Shown one piece after another: positions 14,972 through 22,205 of a stretch of 39,613 nucleotides of DNA. The position numbers were made by a program, and so were the translations under genes. The notes below the pieces were generated by a model. The model saw only the letters and a list, made by a program, of their open reading frames with translations. It did not search any database and was not told the DNA's origin. Source of the stretch: Elusimicrobiota bacterium (GTDB lineage Bacteria > Elusimicrobiota > Elusimicrobia > UBA1565 > UBA9628). The stretch spans positions 1-39,613 of the forward strand of contig DAIDHI010000079.1 in the NCBI GenBank assembly GCA_027452025.1, given 5' to 3'. Every line of letters starts with the position of its first letter. The stretch's first letter is position 1.

Positions 14972-16197
14972 CCCATCCTCTTGAGGACTGCGACGATCAG
15001 GCCGGTCCTATCCAAATAAAGCAAAAATCCGCAGGCGACGAACGCCAAAGTCAGCGCGGTCGAGAGACCTTGAACGGCGAGGCTGGACCGGTAGCGACTC
15101 AGCGCCTTCGGCGAGAGTTGTCGCTCCAGCAGGCGCGCGTAGGCGAAAAAAATCAGGAGTCCCGCCGCATGATAGGCGCCATAGAGAACCAAGTGCCACC
15201 CGAACCCATGCCAGACCGCCGCGAACACGACAGTCGCCGCGATGGCGATTGCCGCGGCCGTCGTGGCGCCGAGACGGCGGCCCGCGACGAGACGATGAGC
15301 CAGAGGAAAATAGAGATAGTCCCGGAGCCACTCGAAGAAAGTGATGTGCCAGCGGTGCCAGAATTCGGCTATATTGCGTGCTTTGTAGGGACGATTGAAA
15401 TTTTCGGGCAGATCTATTCCCATCAATCCGGACGCGCCGATCGCCACGTCAGTATAGCCCGAGAAGCTGAAATACAGCTTGCCGAAGAAAGCGAACAACG
15501 CGATCAGGAGCTTCCAGGGGGGCAGCCGGGCGGCGTCGGCGTCCAGGAGCTCCGACAAGGCAAACGGCGTCAGCGCCAAAGCGGCCACTTGGCGCTTGAA
15601 AAGACCTTCGACGACGCGCAGCGATGCGTGATAGACCCGCCGTGCGTCCGGTTCGCGCGCTCGGCAGAGATCGTCTCTGAAGCGCGCGAAGCGGTCGATC
15701 GGGCCGGCCAGATAGGCCGGGAATAGGAGCAGGAAGTTGAGATAGTCCAGCCAGTCGAGTTCCAGCCCCCGCGTCGCCTCGACGGCCAAATGGACCAAGC
15801 GCAGAAAAAGGAACGAAGCCCCGATCGTCATGAAAGTGCCGAACCGAGGATCGCCCAGGCGGGGAAAAAGGCGGGCCAGCCGCGGAACGACGACAATCAG
15901 CCGCTGGCGCTGCAACAGGCTGGAGGCGAACAACGCCGCGTCCGAGACGATGACAACGCAGGCCAGGGCGTAACCGCCGCGACGCGGGCCGATTCGCCTC
16001 AAAAGAGCGTAATTGGCGGCGAGCACGGCGAGGAGCAGCGCCAGGCGGAGTTCCGAGTTATAAAAAAGGAACGCGGCGAATGTCAGATTGGCGGCCAAGA
16101 TCACAAAACCGCGCCGCCGTGGACTTTTCACGATCTTGAAGCAGGCGGCCACGACGATCGCGACGCAGACGAAAGAAAGCAGCTCCTGGGCGATCAT
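14968..16197 (-). CDS. MBOAT membrane O-acyltransferase (DltB/AlgI-like)
   Basis: The 409-residue polytopic protein starts at ATG 16197, overlapping the upstream stop (ATGA); a 22-residue upstream extension is antisense-like. It carries MBOAT hallmarks: Y-F-S-F-S-G-Y-T-D-V-A-I-G, N-F-N-R-P-Y-K-A-R-N-I-A-E-F-W-H-R-W-H (His281, His284), L-R-D-Y-L-Y-F-P-L, and the invariant catalytic His330 in A-V-W-H-G-F-G-W-H. DltB and AlgI belong to this family and move acyl groups from a cytoplasmic donor across the membrane. With the carrier protein, adenylation enzyme and SGNH protein in the same operon, a DltB-like use of a carrier-bound donor is more likely than an AlgI-like acetyl donor. Confidence 0.93.
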   Translation of the reverse strand: MIAQELLSFVCVAIVVAACFKIVKSPRRRGFVILAANLTFAAFLFYNSELRLALLLAVLAANYALLRRIGPRRGGYALACVVIVSDAALFASSLLQRQRLIVVVPRLARLFPRLGDPRFGTFMTIGASFLFLRLVHLAVEATRGLELDWLDYLNFLLLFPAYLAGPIDRFARFRDDLCRAREPDARRVYHASLRVVEGLFKRQVAALALTPFALSELLDADAARLPPWKLLIALFAFFGKLYFSFSGYTDVAIGASGLMGIDLPENFNRPYKARNIAEFWHRWHITFFEWLRDYLYFPLAHRLVAGRRLGATTAAAIAIAATVVFAAVWHGFGWHLVLYGAYHAAGLLIFFAYARLLERQLSPKALSRYRSSLAVQGLSTALTLAFVACGFLLYLDRTGLIVAVLKRMG

Positions 16198-17192
16198 CGA
16201 GCCGAGATGTCTCCCGGAGTCGCGGACAGGTCTCGATAAAGGCGCTGCGCAAGGCGGCGGCATCCTCTCGGGTTATAGTGCGAGTCGTCGACGAACGCGT
16301 CCGGGTCCGTCGCCAAAAGCCCTGAATAATCGAGGGTCCGAATCCGCGCTCTTGCCAGCGCTTCCTTCAACAGAGGCGCAAACCAAGGATGAAGGTTGCG
16401 CTGAAACGTGGACATAGGGGGCAGGAGCACGACCAGCGCGACGTCGTGTTCGATCGCCAAGCGCTTGAAGGCGCCGAGAAGGTCGTCGACGTCGGAGAAC
16501 AGGCGCACCGGCGGGGAGGGAAAGAATCTCCAATAAGGATCAACGGTGCCGAAGGCGTCGAAGGACCCGAATCCGGGCACCAAGCGAGGATTGGAGTAGA
16601 ATCTTTGGCGCGCCCGGTAGAGCCCATGCAGGAGCGCCAATTCCGCCGGCGAGACGCTCGGATAGACCGGCTGCCGGAAGGACTCCGCGAGACGGCTGAG
16701 AGGGCCGCAGAAAGGGGCTATCTTCGCGAAAACACGCGCGGGAAGCTCCTTTTGGACGAGGTTCGGGCGTTCCAGGACGATGGTCGATAGAGTCGGCGAA
16801 AACACAAAATCGTCCGGGAGCAGGCCCACGACGGCCAGCCTGGGACGATAAGCCAGGGAAAGGCGGAAATAGGCCAGGATGTCGAGGACGTTGAGCCCGG
16901 GCGCGGCGAGATTATATGAGCGTTCCCCGCGCAGATGCTTGTCGAAATATCCCTCGAACGTGAGGTGGGGGAAAAGATCGGTGCCGGCCATCGCCGACGA
17001 GCCGAAGAAGACGATAGGGCGGGGCGAGTCGGCTGGAATTTGAGAGATCGCGTGCCCGCTGAGGTCGAGCGCGGTGGAGTATAGGCAGTCCGGCTTGCGT
17101 CTCTCTTGCGCCAACCTGACGGCGCTCCAGGCCGCCAAGCCCGTCAGGAGGAGCCCGCCCAGGAAGAGGCGATACGGAGGGCTCTTAGCCAC
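16194..17192 (-). CDS. Membrane-anchored SGNH hydrolase-like protein (DltD-like)
   Basis: The 332-residue protein has an N-terminal membrane anchor (residues of about 8-26: L-F-L-G-G-L-L-L-T-G-L-A-A-W) and a periplasmic domain with an SGNH/GDSL triad: F-F-G-S-S-A-M (Ser66), then a C-terminal D-D-S-H-Y-N-P-R-G, where Asp302 and His305 give the DxxH spacing. DltD has this same architecture and passes the acyl group to the final polymer. The start is GTG 17192, preceded by a G-rich ribosome site and overlapping the adenylation gene by eight bases. I expect it to be the last-step transferase or the acceptor-choosing partner of the MBOAT. Whether it is a true DltD orthologue or an AlgJ/AlgX-type SGNH protein is open. 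Confidence 0.85.
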   Translation of the reverse strand: MAKSPPYRLFLGGLLLTGLAAWSAVRLAQERRKPDCLYSTALDLSGHAISQIPADSPRPIVFFGSSAMAGTDLFPHLTFEGYFDKHLRGERSYNLAAPGLNVLDILAYFRLSLAYRPRLAVVGLLPDDFVFSPTLSTIVLERPNLVQKELPARVFAKIAPFCGPLSRLAESFRQPVYPSVSPAELALLHGLYRARQRFYSNPRLVPGFGSFDAFGTVDPYWRFFPSPPVRLFSDVDDLLGAFKRLAIEHDVALVVLLPPMSTFQRNLHPWFAPLLKEALARARIRTLDYSGLLATDPDAFVDDSHYNPRGCRRLAQRLYRDLSATPGDISAR

Positions 17193-18648
17193 GGTCCCCC
17201 TTGCGCGGATCGAAGCGCTCCTGCAATACGGCGCGCGAGATCTTGCCGGTTTCCCCGATCGGGAGCCGTTCCAGGATTTCGATGAGATCGGGCATCTCGT
17301 GAGGCAGCAACTGCTCGGCCAGTCGGCGCCGCACCTCTTTCTCCGAAGCGGGCCGGCTCAGGGTCATGCAAGTCACCAGCACGTGATCGCGGTCGCGGTC
17401 CGGGTAGGCCAGCGTGGCGCAATCGTCGACCAAATCCATGGCCCGGACCCGCGCGTCGATTTCCGCCAGGTTGACGCGGCAGCCTCGGCGCTTAATGGTA
17501 TCTCCCGTGCGACCGACGATGAAATGCTCCCCGCGTTGATCCGCAAAGGCGAGGTCCTGGCTCGCGAAATAGCGCTCTCCTTCGATCTCGACAAGGCGCG
17601 ACGAGACGGCTTCTCCGGCGTAACCCGTCATGAGCTGGACGCCGCCGATGAGCAGTTCTCCCCGGCCCTCGGGCCCGGCGACCAGGCGTCCGTCGGCGCC
17701 CCGGAGGCGGCAGGCGACTCCCGGCAGAGGGCGGCCGATCGAATAGACCCCGTCGATCGAGTCTTGGAGGGAGCTCCCGGTGAGCCTCTTGGCGTGCGTG
17801 AATACGGTCGTCTCCGTTGGGCCGTAGATGTGCAGGGCTCGAAGCCCGTTTGGAAAAAACCGAAACAGGTCGCCATAGACCCGCGGCGTCATCGGCGCTC
17901 CGCCGAGGATCGCAAGCGACAGGGCGGACAGGTCGCAGCGACTTCGAACGGCCTCGCGAAGCAGCAGGCCGAAGGTATTGGGAACGGACGAAGCGCCGGT
18001 GATGCGCCACGCCTGGATTTCGTACGCGAGCTGGAAGATATCGCCCTCGAAGCGCGAGATGAAAAAGGCCGGCTTCTTGAGCAGGAGCAGGCCTATGTCG
18101 ATGAGGCACATGTCGAAGGTGAAGTCGGCGATCAACAGGTGCCGGCAGTCTTTCGGCAGCGGCTCGCAGAGGGCGGCCAGGTTGCTTAAGAAGTTCTCAT
18201 AGGCTCGCCTCGAGATGACGGCGGCCTTCGGCGCGCCCGTCGATCCCGATGTCGAAATGATGTAGGCGGCAGCGTCCGGCCCGGCGCCGGGAAGCGGCCG
18301 CGCCGAGCCTGGCCGCCTCAGGGCGGCCGCCGCGGCCTCTTCGTCTAGTATCCGGGTGAATCCCGTCGCGCCGCTTAATTGCTTGATTCTCGAGGCCGGC
18401 CAAGCCGGCTTCAAAGGAATCCATGGGCGGGCGGTCTCCAGGCAAGCCAGGATGCTCAAAACGAATCGATAATCCCGCGGCAGGCTGACGGCCACGGGCT
18501 CGCCATCTTCCAGTTCTTCCAGCAGCCAGGCGCGAATCCCCTCGTATTCGCGCCTGAGTCGCTCAGGCGCAATGGCGACGCCGTTGTCGTCGTGCAGCGA
18601 AGGGCCCCCCCGAGCAAAGAGGGCCTGGACCAGGTGCCTGATCAGCAT
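17185..18648 (-). CDS. AMP-forming adenylation enzyme (DltA-like)
   Basis: The 487-residue ANL-superfamily enzyme activates a carboxylic acid as an acyl-AMP and loads it on the carrier protein. Core motifs are S-T-S-G-S-T-G-A-P-K (residues 132-141), F-T-F-D-M-C (Asp179), Y-G-P-T-E-T (275-280), S-Q-D-L-A (Asp365), G-R-T-G-D-T-I-K-R-R-G (379-389) and G-E-T-G-K (Lys469). The length matches DltA, which is about 500 residues. In amino-acid-activating A domains the Asp at the position of Asp179 binds the substrate amino group, so an amino acid substrate is favoured; which one is unknown. ATG 18648 is chosen; the open frame runs on to 19398 but is antisense to nothing functional and overlaps the receiver-MBL gene. 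It lies eight bases after that gene, with TATAAT at 18661-18656. Confidence 0.9.
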   Translation of the reverse strand: MLIRHLVQALFARGGPSLHDDNGVAIAPERLRREYEGIRAWLLEELEDGEPVAVSLPRDYRFVLSILACLETARPWIPLKPAWPASRIKQLSGATGFTRILDEEAAAAALRRPGSARPLPGAGPDAAAYIISTSGSTGAPKAAVISRRAYENFLSNLAALCEPLPKDCRHLLIADFTFDMCLIDIGLLLLKKPAFFISRFEGDIFQLAYEIQAWRITGASSVPNTFGLLLREAVRSRCDLSALSLAILGGAPMTPRVYGDLFRFFPNGLRALHIYGPTETTVFTHAKRLTGSSLQDSIDGVYSIGRPLPGVACRLRGADGRLVAGPEGRGELLIGGVQLMTGYAGEAVSSRLVEIEGERYFASQDLAFADQRGEHFIVGRTGDTIKRRGCRVNLAEIDARVRAMDLVDDCATLAYPDRDRDHVLVTCMTLSRPASEKEVRRRLAEQLLPHEMPDLIEILERLPIGETGKISRAVLQERFDPRKGDRG

Positions 18649-18655
18649 GCAGCCA

Positions 18656-18661
18656 ATTATA
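18656..18661 (-). promoter_or_regulatory. -10 element (TATAAT) before the adenylation gene
   Basis: A perfect TATAAT on the minus strand lies exactly seven bases before the ATG at 18648, which would place transcription initiation at or next to the start codon (leaderless mRNA). It also contains the TAA stop of the upstream receiver-MBL gene. No -35 hexamer is visible, so internal operon transcription is a possibility, not a certainty. Confidence 0.45.
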
Positions 18662-19934
18662 GCTGGTTCGTCGGGCCCGGGCCGCCCAGGACGATCGCCG
18701 TCCCTTCCATCGCCGCTTCGCACTCGACTCGGCTCGAGACGGCGGAGAGCTCCTTGCGGCAACCTTCCAGGAACCGGTCCATCATCTCGTCGGTGTGCGC
18801 GGGATCGTGGTGGAAGAGCAGGAGCTTCTTGACCTGGGCCTTGGCCGCCAGGGCGGCGACGTCGGAGAAGGTGCTGTGGCCCCAGCTGCGCTTGGTCTTG
18901 TATTCGTCGTCGGTGTACTGCGCCTCGCTGATGAGCACGTCGGCTCCGCGAACGAACCGCGCCACGGCCTCGTCTTCTTTGGCGCTGAATTCGCCTTTTT
19001 GGTTGAGCTTGCCGTAGGGCTCGTGGTCGCTGATGTAGCAGACCGTCCAGCCGGGGCCTTCGAAGCGGAAGCCCAACGTGACCCCGGGATGATTGAGATA
19101 ATGGGTGGAGACCTTCACGCCGCCGGCATCCGCCGTCTGGCGCAATTCGACGAACTCCAAGCGCGCGGCCATCTGCTTCATTGGCACGGGGAAATAGGCG
19201 GGCGCCATCTGGCCGGCCAGCACTTGCTCCAGTCCCTGCGTCGTGCCGGGGGCGCCGTAGACGCGGAAGCGATTGCCGGGCATGTAAAAGGGCGCGCAGA
19301 AGGGCAGGCCCTGGATGTGGTCCCAATGGGTGTGGCCGATGAAAAGGTGCGCGTCCAAGGGCTTGCCGGCCGCGCCGGCGAGCGCCGCGTTGCCCCATTC
19401 GCGCAGCCCCGTGCCGGCGTCGACGAGGATCGTCGTCTGCCCCGCGGACAACTCCACGCAGGGCGTGTTGCCGCCGTAGCGGACGGTTTTGGAGCCCGGC
19501 GTCGGAATCGAGCCCCGCGTGCCCCAGAAGGCGACCTTGGCGCGTCGAGCCGGCGCCTGGAGGAGCTCTCGCACCTCGGCGAGGAAGGCGTCGACCTCGA
19601 AGGGCTTGACGACGTATTGGTCGGCCCCGGCGCTTTTGGCCGTGGCGATGTCGTTGGCGTAGGACTTCGACGAACTGACGAGGATCTTGAGGCCGCTCAA
19701 GGAGGGGTCCTCGCGCAGGCGCCGGCAGACCTCGAAGCCGTGCATGCGGGGCATGAGCAAGTCGAGGACGACGAGGTCGGGGCGCTCCCGGCGAACCAGA
19801 GCCAGTCCGCTTTCGCCGTCGGCCGCGGTATGGACCTGGTAATCGGCAGCCAGGAGGCGCGAGAGGAGCTCCAGCATCTCCGGGTCGTCGTCGACGACGA
19901 CGATCTTGCGCCGCCGCTCGTCAGGGCCTGGCAT
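18657..19934 (-). CDS. Response-regulator receiver domain fused to a metallo-beta-lactamase-fold hydrolase
   Basis: The 425-residue two-domain protein starts with a CheY-like receiver domain (about residues 9-125): acidic pocket Asp15-Asp17, phospho-acceptor Asp58 in V-V-L-D-L-L-M-P-R, Ser87/Ser88 and Lys110 in V-V-K-P-F. Residues of about 133-425 form a metallo-beta-lactamase fold: W-G-T-R-G-S-I-P-T-P-G, Y-G-G-N-T-P-C-V-E, the metal motif H-T-H-W-D-H (201-206), and further ligands in I-S-D-H-E and L-F-H-H-D-P-A-H. The MBL part resembles RNase Z/PhnP-like phosphodiesterases. Output is thus enzymatic rather than DNA binding, and the substrate is unknown. No histidine kinase is encoded nearby. 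It lies between the twitch radical SAM gene (11-base gap) and the adenylation gene (8-base gap). Confidence 0.92.
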   Translation of the reverse strand: MPGPDERRRKIVVVDDDPEMLELLSRLLAADYQVHTAADGESGLALVRRERPDLVVLDLLMPRMHGFEVCRRLREDPSLSGLKILVSSSKSYANDIATAKSAGADQYVVKPFEVDAFLAEVRELLQAPARRAKVAFWGTRGSIPTPGSKTVRYGGNTPCVELSAGQTTILVDAGTGLREWGNAALAGAAGKPLDAHLFIGHTHWDHIQGLPFCAPFYMPGNRFRVYGAPGTTQGLEQVLAGQMAPAYFPVPMKQMAARLEFVELRQTADAGGVKVSTHYLNHPGVTLGFRFEGPGWTVCYISDHEPYGKLNQKGEFSAKEDEAVARFVRGADVLISEAQYTDDEYKTKRSWGHSTFSDVAALAAKAQVKKLLLFHHDPAHTDEMMDRFLEGCRKELSAVSSRVECEAAMEGTAIVLGGPGPTNQL

Positions 19935-19945
19935 GCGTTCCCTAT

Positions 19946-21220
19946 TTAACAGGATTTGCGAGGGGCGTCAATAGCGGCTTGCTCTTCGTCCAGGAGCTCG
20001 CGCAGCTCCGGGAAGACCTGCGCGAAGCTCTCGCCCCGCAGGGCGTCCAGCTCCCGGGTCGCTTCCCGGAAGGCCGGCAATTCGCCGCTGAGATCGGCCG
20101 CCTTCATGAACTCCAGGCCGGCGAGGAACATCCCGATCTCGCGCATCGGGTGGGCTTGCCCGCGCGCGGCCGGTCCCAGGCGCGAAAGGCGCTCACGGAT
20201 GTGCTCCCGCCAGCGGGCGCGGACGCGGTCCTTGAGGCGCGGCGGCAGGGCCTGGAGGCTGTAGTGCCTGGGCGCGGTCAGGAAGCTGAGGCGGAACTCC
20301 TCGTCGCGCGCCAGGCCCCCGTCGATCCACTCGCGGTGGAAATCCGGAAGATGGAGCGCGTTGAAGATCGTCACGGTCGGCCGGACGGCGAGCTGGACGC
20401 GAGGGCATTCCCGTCTCAGACGCCGCCAATTGTCCACGGCGGCGTCCCAGCGCAGTCCCTTGCGCAGGTACTCTCCTCGGCGTCCCATGGCGTCGAAACT
20501 GGCGCCGACGGCGACCTCCGCGAAGCGTCCCCAAAGCTCCGCAACGTCCCAGCGCTGGTGACGGAGAGAGGACAGATTGGTGTTGTAGGATAACCCGATC
20601 CCGGTCAGTCCTCGCCGCAGGAGATGCTCGAGGAAAGCGTAGTGCCGCGGGTCCAGCAGGGGCTCGCCTCCCGAGATGTGGATCTGCGCGACGTCCTCCA
20701 AGACCGGGTCGAGCTCGCGCAGGAGAGCCTCCAAAGGCTGGGCCGGCGCCAGCGGCGCCGAGAGGACGTCTCCTTCTCGCAAGGCCGCGGCATCGGCGTA
20801 CCAGGCCGTGCTCGCGAATTCGCCGCACATGCGGCAGCGCAGGTTGCAGATGTTCGAGAAGGTGATGTGCAGGAATCGAAGCCGCGGTCGAGGCAGCGAG
20901 CCGTCGGCCCGCGTCTCGTCGATGAGCGGCGCGAACCGGGCGAAGCGGTCGTTGGACGCCCGGCGCAGGCTTTGCACGCCGCCCGACTCCTCGGCGTAGC
21001 AGACGGAGCAGCCCGCGTCGCGCCGTCCTTCCAGCATCCGGCGGCGCAGTCTCTTGAGCGGCTCGGAGTTTTGCAGTTGCGTCCAGGGCGCGCGCCCCAG
21101 CGCTCCCGCCGGCTCGCCCGAGTACTCGCAGCAGGGAAGCACCTCGCCCGCGGGCCTGTTGTAGGCGGCCAGCCAGGGCAGGATGCAGAAAGTGGGCGAG
21201 CGCTCGGCCGGCTCGGGCAT
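19946..21220 (-). CDS. Twitch-domain radical SAM protein
   Basis: From ATG 21220 the product has 424 residues. An N-terminal cysteine set (Cys12 in F-C-I-L-P-W, Cys30-Cys31 in L-P-C-C-E-Y, Cys71/Cys74 in C-S-V-C-Y) precedes the radical SAM domain with C-N-L-R-C-R-M-C (Cys125, Cys129, Cys132), then I-S-G-G-E-P-L-L for SAM contact. The leading F-C-x-L-P-W plus P-C-C layout is that of twitch-domain radical SAM proteins, which bind an auxiliary Fe-S cluster. The reaction is unknown. An alternative ATG at 21250 would put the start across the divergent gene's start, and ORF extension to 21874 is antisense to that gene; both are rejected. It begins the leftward operon from a shared -10 region. Confidence 0.85.
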   Translation of the reverse strand: MPEPAERSPTFCILPWLAAYNRPAGEVLPCCEYSGEPAGALGRAPWTQLQNSEPLKRLRRRMLEGRRDAGCSVCYAEESGGVQSLRRASNDRFARFAPLIDETRADGSLPRPRLRFLHITFSNICNLRCRMCGEFASTAWYADAAALREGDVLSAPLAPAQPLEALLRELDPVLEDVAQIHISGGEPLLDPRHYAFLEHLLRRGLTGIGLSYNTNLSSLRHQRWDVAELWGRFAEVAVGASFDAMGRRGEYLRKGLRWDAAVDNWRRLRRECPRVQLAVRPTVTIFNALHLPDFHREWIDGGLARDEEFRLSFLTAPRHYSLQALPPRLKDRVRARWREHIRERLSRLGPAARGQAHPMREIGMFLAGLEFMKAADLSGELPAFREATRELDALRGESFAQVFPELRELLDEEQAAIDAPRKSC

Positions 21221-21228
21221 CCGGATGA

Positions 21229-21238
21229 TGTTATAATA
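21229..21238. promoter_or_regulatory. Bidirectional promoter core with overlapping -10 elements
   Basis: The plus strand has TGTTATAAT (21229-21237), an extended -10 with TG, 11 bases before the ATG at 21249. The minus strand reads TATTAT over 21238-21233, 12 bases before the ATG at 21220. The two -10 hexamers overlap almost fully, so both divergent genes can start from the same melted region, each with a leader of only a few bases. No -35 match is visible on either side. Confidence 0.6.
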
Positions 21239-21248
21239 CGGCTTCGAC

Positions 21249-22205
21249 ATGCCGCAAACGAGCGAGACGCCGCTGTCGCTGGGACAATGGCTGGAGCTGT
21301 CCTGGCAGCGGTATAAGGATAGGCTTTGGGAGCAGCTGACCATCGGGGGCCTGGGCAGCGCCGCCGGCCTGGCGGCGGCCCTGCTGCCGGCCGCCTTGCC
21401 CGCGTTTTGGTGGTCTCTGCGCGGGGGAGTTCCCATCGCGGTCTGGATCGCGGCGGGTCTGCTCTCCGTCTCCGGCGTCCTCTGGACGATGGGCTGGGCC
21501 CAGGCGGCGATGGCCGAGTCCGCGCTCGCGCCGGAAAAGCTGGGTTGGCGCCGGGCCTTCTCGCTGTCTTGGCCCAAGGTCGCCGCGTTTTCCTGGGTCT
21601 GCATCCTGTGGTTCCTCGTCCTTTGCGGCGGGCTGTTCTTCTTCGTGGTCCCGGCCATCGTCCTGGGCGTCTCGCTGGCGTTCGCGCCCTTGGCCTGCGT
21701 GGCCGAATCGAAGGCGGGATTCTCCGCCCTCGAGGCCAGCTTCTCGCGGGTGCGCGGCCGCTGGTGGAGCGTGCTGGGGCGCTTGGCTCTGGTGGGCCTA
21801 GCCCTGAGCGCCGCCGCGGCCGTGCCGTGGGTGGGCTGGATCCTGAGCGCGCTGGCCGCGCCCTTCGCCCTCATCGCCGCGGCCGCGCTCTACGAGGACC
21901 TGCGGCGCATCGCCGGACCGGAGGGCTCGCCGTGGCCGCTGCGCGCTTGGCTGCTCGCCTGCGCCGGAGGGCTCCTGATCCTCGCCGGCATCGGCGCGGG
22001 CGCGGCGCGCGCGATCGCGAGCCTCGACCGGGGCTCGCTGGCCGCGGCGGCGCGGACGCTGATGCAGCGCCCGCTCGACCAGGAGAAGGCCCAGGAGCTG
22101 GCGCAGATCCTTCAAGGCGGGGCCACGCCCGAGACGCTCTCTCAAGCGCTGGCGGTGATCCAGTCCTCGCAGCCCGTTTCCGCGGCGAGCGAGCCGCGGC
22201 CGTGA
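21249..22205 (+). CDS. Polytopic membrane protein of unknown function
   Basis: The 318-residue protein begins with a short polar segment (S-L-G-Q-W-L-E-L-S-W-Q-R-Y-K-D) and then has about six hydrophobic segments rich in Ala, Leu and Trp, ending in a polar alpha-helical tail of about 60 residues with Q-E-L-A-Q-I-L-Q. The arrangement of paired helices with W-x-x-x-x-G-x-x and F-S-R-V-R-G-R-W-W resembles small membrane proteins of the glycerophosphodiesterase membrane-domain or DUF-type class, but I cannot assign it. It starts from the divergent promoter and its TGA overlaps the GTG start of the flippase-like gene, so the two proteins are likely made together. Confidence 0.75.
   Translation: MPQTSETPLSLGQWLELSWQRYKDRLWEQLTIGGLGSAAGLAAALLPAALPAFWWSLRGGVPIAVWIAAGLLSVSGVLWTMGWAQAAMAESALAPEKLGWRRAFSLSWPKVAAFSWVCILWFLVLCGGLFFFVVPAIVLGVSLAFAPLACVAESKAGFSALEASFSRVRGRWWSVLGRLALVGLALSAAAAVPWVGWILSALAAPFALIAAAALYEDLRRIAGPEGSPWPLRAWLLACAGGLLILAGIGAGAARAIASLDRGSLAAAARTLMQRPLDQEKAQELAQILQGGATPETLSQALAVIQSSQPVSAASEPRP

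Noticed and set aside
17185-19398. A 737-residue adenylation protein with an N-terminal extension
   Set aside because: The extension is an Arg/Pro-rich shadow of the receiver-MBL gene in another frame; ATG 18648 matches the family start.
19946-21874. A 642-residue radical SAM protein with a long N-terminal domain
   Set aside because: The first 218 codons are antisense to the divergent membrane gene, low in complexity and upstream of a good promoter; ATG 21220 is the credible start.
21326-22201. N-terminal extension of the flippase-like gene
   Set aside because: It is a frame shadow of the preceding membrane gene, and the GTGA overlap at 22202 gives a natural start.
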